Assembly: GCA_036339295.1 (NCBI GenBank)
Contig: JAYZBK010000203.1
Location: forward strand, 1-19,325
DNA: 19,325 nucleotides
Reading direction: 5' to 3'
From: GCA-002862325 sp036339295
Lineage (GTDB): Bacteria; Planctomycetota; Phycisphaerae; Phycisphaerales; SM1A02
Every line of letters begins with the position of its first letter. Within the stretch, counting starts at the first letter, position 1. Positions 14,400 through 19,325 of the stretch are shown one piece after another. The notes beneath the pieces are model-generated. The model had not been told where the DNA came from. It saw nothing but the letters and a program-made list of their open reading frames with translations, and made no database searches. Position numbers and translations under genes: made by a program.

Positions 14400-16310
14400 A
14401 TGGCGAAGATCACCCCACCACTCATCCTGCTCGCCCTCCTGGTCGCCGTCGTCATCGGCTTCGAGGACCGGAGACCGCGCGCCGACTTCGTCTACGTGCA
14501 CGGGTCGGACCTCTTCACCCTCGATCCGCAGAAGATGAGCTACCAGCACGACCTTCGCATGGCGAAGGCGCTGTACGAGCCGCTCGCGGCCATCGATCCC
14601 GAAGGGCGGGTCGTGCCCGCGGCCGCCCGCGACTGGGAGGTCTCCGAGGATGGCCGGCGCTGGACGTTCCATCTCCGCGACGGTCTCCGCTTCTCCGATG
14701 GCGATCCGGTCACGAGCGACGACTTCGTCTTCGCGTGGCGGCGCGGCCTGCTCCCCGACAGCGCGGGTCCCTACTCGAGCTTCTTCTGGGTCATCGACGG
14801 CGCCCGCGGCTTCGCCGCCTGGCGCGAGGACGTCCTCGCGCTCCGGACCGACCCGACGATGCGCGACGAACTCGTCGAGGCCGGTCGGCTCGACGCCGCG
14901 GAGGCCGACGAGATCATCGCGGAGTCCGCGGAGGCCACGCTCGAGCGGACCTGGCGACGATTCGACGAGACCGTCGGCGTCTCGGCCCCGGACGAGCGGA
15001 CGATCGTGGTCGACCTCGAGCGACCGCTCCCCTACTTCGCCGACTACGTCGCCTTCATGACCTGGAGCCCCGTCCACCGACCCACCCTCGAGGCCGCGAC
15101 CACCCTCGAGACCCCGAGCGGCCGGCTCCGCGAGGATCCCGGCTGGGCGAAGGCCGGTCGGCTGGTCGGCAACGGGCCGTACCGACTCGCCCGCTGGCGC
15201 TACCAGCGCGACTGCCGGGTCGAGCGGAACGAGCACTACTGGAACACCGACGCCGTCCCGCTCGACTCGATCGAGGCGGTGGTCATCGAGGATCCGAACA
15301 CCGCGATCATGGCGTTCCTCGCGGGCGACGTGGACTGGCTGCCCGACGTGATCGCCGAGCAGAAGTCCGACCTCCTCGCGGAGCGACAGGCGTTCGACGC
15401 CCGCCACGCCGACGAGATCGAGCGTCGGGTCGCCGCGGGCGAGCACGTCGACGACGTCCTCGCCTCCCTTCCCGCGCCGGGTGATGGCGAGCGCCGCGAC
15501 CTCCACGCCCTCGACGCCTTCGGCACCGACTACTTCCAGGTCTACTCCGGCGCGACACTCGCGGACGGCCGCCCGAACCCGCTTGCCGAGGCGCGGGTGC
15601 GTCGCGCCCTCGCCCTGGCGATCGACAAGCAGGCGATCAGCGACCGCGTCACCAAGGTCGGGGAGAACCCCGCCCGCACGCTCGTGCCTCCCGCGTCGGT
15701 CCCCGGCTACGACGGCCCCGAGGGCCTGCCCTTCGATCCGGACCGGGCCCGTCGCGAGCTCGAGGCCGCCGGCTGGATTCGCGGTGACGACGGGGTTCGG
15801 CGCGACGCCGACGGCACCGCCTTCCCGACGGTCGAGATCCTCTACTCGACCGGTAGTCCGAGGTACCGAGGCAACTCCCTCGCGATCCGCGACATGTGGC
15901 GACGCGAACTCTCGATCCCCGCCGAGGTCCGTGGGCGTCCCGGCAAGGACTACCGCGAGAAGGTCGAGAAGGGCGAGTTCATGGTGGCTCGAGGCGGGTG
16001 GTTCGGGGACTACGGCGACCCGACGACGTTCCTCGACATGCACCGGACCGACGACAGCAACAACCACCGCGACTACTCGAACCCCGAGTTCGACCGGCTG
16101 CTCGACGCCGCCGCATCGGAGACCGACGCCGTCCGACGCTTCGCCCTCCTCGAGGAGGCCGAGCGCATCGTGGTCGAGGACGACCTCCCGGTCATCCCGA
16201 TCGCGACGTACAAGACGCTCTACATGTACGAGCCCGGCCGCGTCCGGGGCTTCACCCACCACCCCCGGCTCGAGCAGCACCCCGCCCGCTGGCGGATCGA
16301 GCGCGACTGA
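14400..16310 (+). CDS. oppA: Oligopeptide-type ABC transporter substrate-binding protein (SBP family 5, OppA-like)
   Basis: A 636-residue family 5 solute-binding protein. Hallmarks are L-F-T-L-D-P-Q-K-M-S near 38, the signature W-E-V-S-E-D-G-R-R-W-T-F-H-L-R-D-G-L-R-F-S-D-G near 80, P-V-T-S-D-D-F-V-F-A-W-R-R, N-G-P-Y-R-L-A-R-W near 259, A-R-V-R-R-A-L-A-L-A-I-D-K near 400 and G-G-W-F-G-D-Y-G-D-P-T-T-F-L-D near 532. It would bind peptides in the periplasm and deliver them to OppBC. The N-terminus has one hydrophobic helix (residues 5-21) with no lipobox cysteine, so it is membrane-anchored or cleaved rather than lipidated. It is longer than the usual 500-550 residues because of charged helical insertions at about 143-190 and 322-378. 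The ATG at 14400 has GGGGA 5 bases upstream; an in-frame GTG at 14385 is a weaker choice. Confidence 0.9.
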   Translation: MAKITPPLILLALLVAVVIGFEDRRPRADFVYVHGSDLFTLDPQKMSYQHDLRMAKALYEPLAAIDPEGRVVPAAARDWEVSEDGRRWTFHLRDGLRFSDGDPVTSDDFVFAWRRGLLPDSAGPYSSFFWVIDGARGFAAWREDVLALRTDPTMRDELVEAGRLDAAEADEIIAESAEATLERTWRRFDETVGVSAPDERTIVVDLERPLPYFADYVAFMTWSPVHRPTLEAATTLETPSGRLREDPGWAKAGRLVGNGPYRLARWRYQRDCRVERNEHYWNTDAVPLDSIEAVVIEDPNTAIMAFLAGDVDWLPDVIAEQKSDLLAERQAFDARHADEIERRVAAGEHVDDVLASLPAPGDGERRDLHALDAFGTDYFQVYSGATLADGRPNPLAEARVRRALALAIDKQAISDRVTKVGENPARTLVPPASVPGYDGPEGLPFDPDRARRELEAAGWIRGDDGVRRDADGTAFPTVEILYSTGSPRYRGNSLAIRDMWRRELSIPAEVRGRPGKDYREKVEKGEFMVARGGWFGDYGDPTTFLDMHRTDDSNNHRDYSNPEFDRLLDAAASETDAVRRFALLEEAERIVVEDDLPVIPIATYKTLYMYEPGRVRGFTHHPRLEQHPARWRIERD

Positions 16311-16396
16311 ACCGTTCGATCGACTTCGACGGCGACGGCGTCATCACCGGCGACGACCTCGGTCTCCTCCTCGGCAACCGGGGCCCCTGCGACTGA
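16307..16396 (+). pseudogene. Orphan dockerin/EF-hand-like C-terminal tail, out of frame with oppA
   Basis: In the -1 frame relative to oppA, starting at its stop codon, 29 codons encode a complete calcium-loop motif D-F-D-G-D-G-V-I-T-G-D-D followed by L-G-L-L-L-G and an end G-P-C-D and TGA. This is half of a type I dockerin repeat, the kind that closes many secreted planctomycete proteins. No start codon of its own is visible close upstream. Upstream, this frame runs through oppA, where coding belongs to the other frame. It could be the 3' remnant of a lost gene, an oppA tail disconnected by an indel, or the product of an undetected frameshift. No slippery heptamer is visible at the junction. 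Confidence 0.5.
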
Positions 16397-16421
16397 TCGG
16401 TCCCCTCCCGTTCGAACTCCG

Positions 16422-16457
16422 GCCCGCGTCCGGCCCTGTCGCCGGACGCGGGCTTTT
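16422..16457 (+). terminator. Strong intrinsic terminator
   Basis: A perfect 13-bp stem, GCCCGCGTCCGGC (16422-16434) and GCCGGACGCGGGC (16441-16453), has a 6-base loop and is followed by TTTTCGTT. This is the clearest rho-independent terminator in the window. It ends the oppA transcript, or the gene to which the orphan EF-hand tail once belonged, and separates it from the UbiA-like gene 20 bases further on. Confidence 0.88.
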
Positions 16458-16476
16458 CGTTGGATACCGTGACGAC

Positions 16477-17352
16477 ATGGACGAGCCGCCGGCACGATCG
16501 ATCCAGGGCCCGCTCTCGCTGGTGGTGCTGTCGCAGGTCGCGATGGCCGCAAGCGCCGCGGCCATCGTGTTCGCCTGCGCCCAGGTGCTCGACCGCTCGA
16601 TCTCGCCGTGGTGGTACGCGGCGGCGTTCCTCGGCTCCTGGGCGGTCTACCTCCGCGACTCCGCGGCCTCCTGCGACGCCGAGGACTCGATCAGCCAGCC
16701 GCGGCGAGCCGCCCTCTTCCGGGGGAGCCGGACATGGTGCGCCGTCCTCCCCCTGCTGGGCGGGGCGCTCGGCGTCGCCTGCGGCCTGGTGGCGGGGCCT
16801 CGCCCGATCACCCTCGCCCTCCTCGGGGCGGTCGGGGTCCTGGGCCTCCTCCACGCCCTCCCGAGCGACGGCGGCCGGGTCGCCACCAAGCGGTTCGCCG
16901 CGGCGAAGTCGATCGTCGTCTCGATCGCCTGGGGCCTCGCGGCCGTGGGGCTTCCCCTGCTCGAGGGCGACGGACCGGCGACCGACGCGACCTGGACGAC
17001 CGCCGGCTGGCTCGTCGTGCTCCTCGTCCCGGTGCTCCTGGCCGATTCGCTGCTCCTGGACCTCCGGGACCGCATCGCCGACCGCACCTTCGGACTCCGC
17101 ACGATCGCGGTGCGGGTCGGTCCCCGCGGCGTCCACGCGGCGATCGGGGGCCTGATCGCGATCTCGGCCGCCACGATCCTCCTCGGGGCGTCCTCCGCGG
17201 TCGATCCATCACGCTGGCTCCGGATCGGGCTGGCCACGACGCTCGGCATGGCGGTCGCCTGGGCGGGATGGCGAGGTTGGCGCGGGAACGAGGCGGGCCT
17301 CGCCGCGGCGGTGATGGCGTGGCGGTTCCTCGCGGCCCTCGCGACGATCTGA
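16477..17352 (+). CDS. UbiA-family prenyltransferase-like membrane protein
   Basis: A 291-residue protein with about eight membrane segments. The second aspartate motif of the UbiA superfamily is clear: L-L-D-L-R-D-R-I-A-D-R-T-F-G-L-R-T-I-A-V at 193-212. A conserved K-R-F-A-A-A-K-S-I-V-V-S-I-A-W-G lies at 138-153. The first motif, normally N-D-x-x-D-x-x-x-D, is altered to R-D-S-A-A-S-C-D-A-E-D-S at 60-71; it keeps acidic residues but lacks the Asn. UbiA enzymes attach a polyprenyl chain to an aromatic or other acceptor in the membrane (quinone, heme or lipid pathways). The substrate cannot be named. TACCGT sits 6 bases before the ATG, and no Shine-Dalgarno sequence is seen. It lies between two oligopeptide-transporter genes but is insulated from oppA by the terminator. 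Confidence 0.75.
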   Translation: MDEPPARSIQGPLSLVVLSQVAMAASAAAIVFACAQVLDRSISPWWYAAAFLGSWAVYLRDSAASCDAEDSISQPRRAALFRGSRTWCAVLPLLGGALGVACGLVAGPRPITLALLGAVGVLGLLHALPSDGGRVATKRFAAAKSIVVSIAWGLAAVGLPLLEGDGPATDATWTTAGWLVVLLVPVLLADSLLLDLRDRIADRTFGLRTIAVRVGPRGVHAAIGGLIAISAATILLGASSAVDPSRWLRIGLATTLGMAVAWAGWRGWRGNEAGLAAAVMAWRFLAALATI

Positions 17353-17379
17353 ACGACCCTCCGGGAGCGCCCGACGAGG

Positions 17380-17385
17380 TAGCAT
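17380..17385 (+). promoter_or_regulatory. -10-like box placing the start of the permease transcript at its ATG
   Basis: TAGCAT ends 6 bases before the ATG at 17392, so transcription would begin at or next to the start codon. GAGG at 17387-17390 is too close to the ATG to be a good ribosome-binding site. No -35 element is evident. The alternative is read-through from the UbiA-like gene, whose stop is 39 bases upstream. Confidence 0.4.
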
Positions 17386-17391
17386 CGAGGC

Positions 17392-18345
17392 ATGACCGGC
17401 CTGATCCTGCGACGACTGCTCCAGCTGCCGCTCATCATCCTCGTCGTCTACACCGTGACGTTCGTGCTGGTGTGGCTGATCCCGGGCGATCCGATCGACG
17501 CCCCGGACACCCGCCGGCCTCCGCAGGCCGTCATCGACGCGATGCGGGCCCAGTACGACCTCGACGATCCGGTCACCTTCTACTTCAGCTACCTGGGGAA
17601 GGCGACCGGCGTCTCGTGGGCCATCGGCGACGCGGCCGAACCGTTCGACCTCGGGCCGAGCCTGAAGAACCCGGGCTGGACGGTCAACGAGATCCTCGCC
17701 GCCGGCCTGCCGGTGTCGATCGCGCTCGGACTCGCCGCGATCATCCTGGCGCTGGTCTTCGGGCTGGCGGCCGGCATCGTGGGCGGCCTGCGGCCGAACA
17801 CGTGGCTCGACGTGGGAACCCAGGGGCTCGCGGTCATCGGCATCTCGCTCCCGAGCTTCGTGATCGGCTCGCTGCTCCTCGCCATCTTCGCGGTGCGGCT
17901 CGGCTGGCTTCCGATCGGCGGCTGGGGCGGCTTCTCCCACCTCGTCCTGCCCGCGATCGCCCTGAGCCTCCCCTTCGCGGCGTACATCGCCCGACTCACG
18001 CGGTTCGGCATGATCGACGAGATGCGGAAGGACTACGTCCGCACCGCCCGGGCGAAGGGACTCCCCGAACGCCGGGTCGCGATGGGCCACGCGCTGCGGA
18101 ACGCCTTCCTGCCCGTCCTCAGCTATCTCGGCCCCGCCACCGCGATCGCGATGACCGGCTCGTTCGTCGTGGAGAAGGTCTTCGCCGTCCCGGGAATCGG
18201 CCGTCACTTCGTCGACGCGGTGCTCGCGAAGGACATCACCCTCATCATGGGGGTCGTGCTCGTCTACTCGAGCATGCTGGTGCTCTTCAACCTCGCGGTC
18301 GACGCGCTCTACGGGTGGATCGACCCGCGCATCCGCGTCTCCTGA
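17392..18345 (+). CDS. oppB: ABC transporter permease, OppB/DppB type
   Basis: A 317-residue inner-membrane permease of the binding-protein-dependent type. The N-terminus, L-I-L-R-R-L-L-Q-L-P-L-I-I-L-V-V-Y-T-V-T, is typical of OppB/DppB. It is followed by a periplasmic stretch with I-P-G-D-P near 30 and five further membrane segments. The EAA loop that docks the ATPase is at 214-240 (D-Y-V-R-T-A-R-A-K-G-L-P-E-R-R-V, then H-A-L-R-N-A-F-L-P). The C-terminal D-P-R-I-R is also typical. With the substrate-binding protein encoded at 14400 it would move oligopeptides or similar solutes. The expected partners, OppC and the ATPases OppD/OppF, are not downstream; a minus-strand lipoprotein gene follows after 30 bases. 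They must be encoded elsewhere if the transporter works. Confidence 0.93.
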   Translation: MTGLILRRLLQLPLIILVVYTVTFVLVWLIPGDPIDAPDTRRPPQAVIDAMRAQYDLDDPVTFYFSYLGKATGVSWAIGDAAEPFDLGPSLKNPGWTVNEILAAGLPVSIALGLAAIILALVFGLAAGIVGGLRPNTWLDVGTQGLAVIGISLPSFVIGSLLLAIFAVRLGWLPIGGWGGFSHLVLPAIALSLPFAAYIARLTRFGMIDEMRKDYVRTARAKGLPERRVAMGHALRNAFLPVLSYLGPATAIAMTGSFVVEKVFAVPGIGRHFVDAVLAKDITLIMGVVLVYSSMLVLFNLAVDALYGWIDPRIRVS

Positions 18346-18375
18346 CGAGGACACGATTCGTTCGAGCGTCGGCAG

Positions 18376-19029
18376 TCAGCTCGACTGGATCGCCGACTGG
18401 ACGTCGGCCAGCAGGCGACGTTCCATCGCCGAATCCCGCTCGATGGGCGTCCACCGACCGGAGCTCCGCGTCGTGCCGTCGTCGGGCCTCACCGTCTCGA
18501 GCGGATTGGTCGAGTAGTTCCGACCGACCCGGGTCCAGGTGCTTCGCCTCAGGTCGGCCGCCTGCTCGCGCTCGATCCAGACCCAGACCCTGACCTCGAT
18601 CGTGCCGTCGAAGGTGTCGAGGTCGACCGATCTCGCGATCTCCTCGTCCGATCCCGGAAGCGGAGCGCCGACGAGCGTCTCCTCGCCGGTCGGATCCCCC
18701 GGCGCGAAGTCGAGGGGGAGGAACTCGAAGCGAACGCGGCGTCGCTGCTTGTGGAGCGTGTTCTCCGCCCACTGCGAGGAGGAGCTGTTGTCCACCCGCC
18801 AGGGCTCGAGCACGCTGCCGCCGAGACGCGGGCGGCTCTCGATGATCCCGCCCGTCCGATCCGTGAGGATCGCAGGCATCCCGACGCTCCGGGTCGCCTC
18901 GCGGGCCGCATCGAACGCCTCGTCGTACCGGCTGGCGTCGATCTCGAGCACGTCGGGTCCGGTGGTGCTGCAGCCGGCCAGCCAGGACAACAGCCCCGCC
19001 AGCCCGAGCACCAACATTCGATTCCTCAT
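18376..19029 (-). CDS. Lipoprotein of unknown function
   Basis: A 217-residue protein starting M-R-N-R-M-L-V-L-G-L with a lipobox L-A-G-C (Cys20), so it is expected to be lipidated and membrane-anchored. GGAAA lies 4 bases before the ATG at 19029. The frame extends to 19077, but the added residues would precede the basic signal N-terminus. The mature part reads as an alpha-beta domain: a helix at about 33-49 (Y-D-E-A-F-D-A-A-R-E-A-T-R), then strands around G-G-I-I-E-S-R-P and R-R-R-V-R-F-E-F-L-P-L, and T-I-E-V-R-V-W-V-W-I-E-R-E. This pattern recalls small outer-membrane-associated lipoproteins that fold around a helix and sheet, but I do not recognise the family. It converges on oppB with no clear terminator between them. 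Confidence 0.78.
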   Translation of the reverse strand: MRNRMLVLGLAGLLSWLAGCSTTGPDVLEIDASRYDEAFDAAREATRSVGMPAILTDRTGGIIESRPRLGGSVLEPWRVDNSSSSQWAENTLHKQRRRVRFEFLPLDFAPGDPTGEETLVGAPLPGSDEEIARSVDLDTFDGTIEVRVWVWIEREQAADLRRSTWTRVGRNYSTNPLETVRPDDGTTRSSGRWTPIERDSAMERRLLADVQSAIQSS

Positions 19030-19173
19030 CCGCGTTTCCGGCATGTGCGAAGCGTAGCGGTTCCAGGGCCCCACCACGAGGGTCGGTCACGGCTTCCCGG
19101 ACCAGTGATTCCGGGTTCTCCAAGCCATTCGGGCGTTCATCTCCATTATCGGAGAAGCGACTCGCGGAGGCAC
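19030..19173. other. Upstream region of the lipoprotein gene
   Basis: No gene is seen here. It should hold the lipoprotein promoter: on the minus strand TACGCT lies about 22 bases before the ATG and is a possible -10 box without a good -35. Two short inverted repeats are present, CCCGGA / TCCGGG (19096-19115, 8-base loop) and TCTCC / GGAGA (19140-19155, 6-base loop). The second lies 18 bases upstream of the -35 box of the next promoter and could be an operator. Confidence 0.35.
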
Positions 19174-19201
19174 TTGACCCCCGCCCGGTGGAACCTACCC
19201 T
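19174..19201 (+). promoter_or_regulatory. Sigma-70-type promoter for the gene entering at the right edge
   Basis: TTGACC (19174-19179), a 16-base spacer and TACCCT (19196-19201) form a well-spaced promoter reading rightward. It resembles the TTGACG / TACCGT promoter at 13032-13061. The predicted transcript start is about 19208, three bases before a perfect palindrome. Confidence 0.6.
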
Positions 19202-19210
19202 TGAGGTGTG

Positions 19211-19236
19211 GACGACGCCGCGCGCGCGGCGTCGTC
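19211..19236. promoter_or_regulatory. Perfect 26-base palindrome at the start of the transcript
   Basis: The arms begin GACGACGCCGCG and the whole 26-base run equals its own reverse complement. In RNA it would fold into a hairpin of about 11 bp with a 4-base loop right at the 5' end of the message. It lies about 31 bases before the next ATG. It may be an operator at the transcript start, a stabilising 5' hairpin or an early attenuator; no T-run follows. Confidence 0.6.
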
Positions 19237-19267
19237 CCGTCCCCTCGTCCCCAGCAGAAGACACGCC

Positions 19268-19325
19268 ATGGCTCGAACCTCCGTCGCCGGTCCCGCGCAG
19301 CGTGCCGGGGTCGCGGGCTCCGGGG
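19268..19325 (+). CDS. Start of a further gene, cut by the window edge
   Basis: An ATG at 19268 opens a frame that stays open to the edge (19 codons, beginning M-A-R-T-S-V-A-G-P-A-Q-R). It is supported by the well-spaced promoter and leader just upstream. The ribosome-binding candidate is weak (AGAAG, about 8 bases before the ATG). Too little is present to name a product. Confidence 0.45.
   Translation, partial: MARTSVAGPAQRAGVAGSG

Noticed and set aside
14109..16280. 723-codon minus-strand frame opposite oppA
   Set aside because: The oppA frame has unambiguous family motifs over the same stretch, and the minus frame is compositional noise.
16608..18593. 661-codon plus-strand frame across the UbiA-like and oppB genes
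   Set aside because: It is Arg/Pro-rich and out of frame with two recognisable membrane proteins.

Overview
The window is very GC-rich, gene-dense bacterial chromosome with no sign of mobile DNA. Several features suggest a planctomycete, most likely of the Phycisphaerae type. These are an orphan dockerin/EF-hand tail (D-x-D-x-D-G...DLGLLLG), a CysNC fusion whose kinase half resembles my recollection of planctomycete versions, and large secreted proteins of unknown function. The lineage is inferred from style; there is no rRNA or other marker gene here.

Layout. (1) 1-3509, the end of a surface-polysaccharide cluster: the C-terminal part of an asparagine-synthase-type amidotransferase, an O-antigen ligase/polymerase-type membrane protein, and an EpsN/PglE-type sugar aminotransferase fused to an N-terminal CBS pair. 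(2) 3567-8959, a sulfate uptake and activation block: an SLC13-type permease with two RCK_C (TrkA_C) domains, a convergent stand-alone APS kinase (cysC), and the divergent, translationally coupled cysD-cysNC pair. Together these would import sulfate, make APS and phosphorylate it to PAPS. The kinase half of CysNC has changed active-site motifs, while the stand-alone CysC is canonical. (3) 9057-10277, a family GH57 glycosidase. (4) 10320-14286, two divergent genes for exported helical proteins of unknown function, one of 866 residues with TPR-like repeats and one of 370 residues. (5) 14400-18345, an oligopeptide-type ABC substrate-binding protein, an out-of-frame dockerin-like tail, a strong intrinsic terminator, a UbiA-family membrane protein and an OppB/DppB-type permease. 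No OppC or ATPase gene follows. (6) 18376-19325, a lipoprotein on the minus strand, then a well-formed promoter, a perfect 26-nt palindrome and the first codons of another gene.

Control signals. Several starts have no Shine-Dalgarno sequence but carry a -10-like TANNNT hexamer 6-9 nt upstream of ATG, the pattern of leaderless transcripts. Two sites also have a TTGAC -35 element at normal spacing (13032-13061 and 19174-19201). No tRNA, rRNA, CRISPR array, insertion sequence or integrase was seen.

I found no clear new multi-gene system. The best leads are the CBS-aminotransferase fusion, the orphan EF-hand tail behind oppA, the altered kinase domain of CysNC, and the palindrome at the start of the last transcript.
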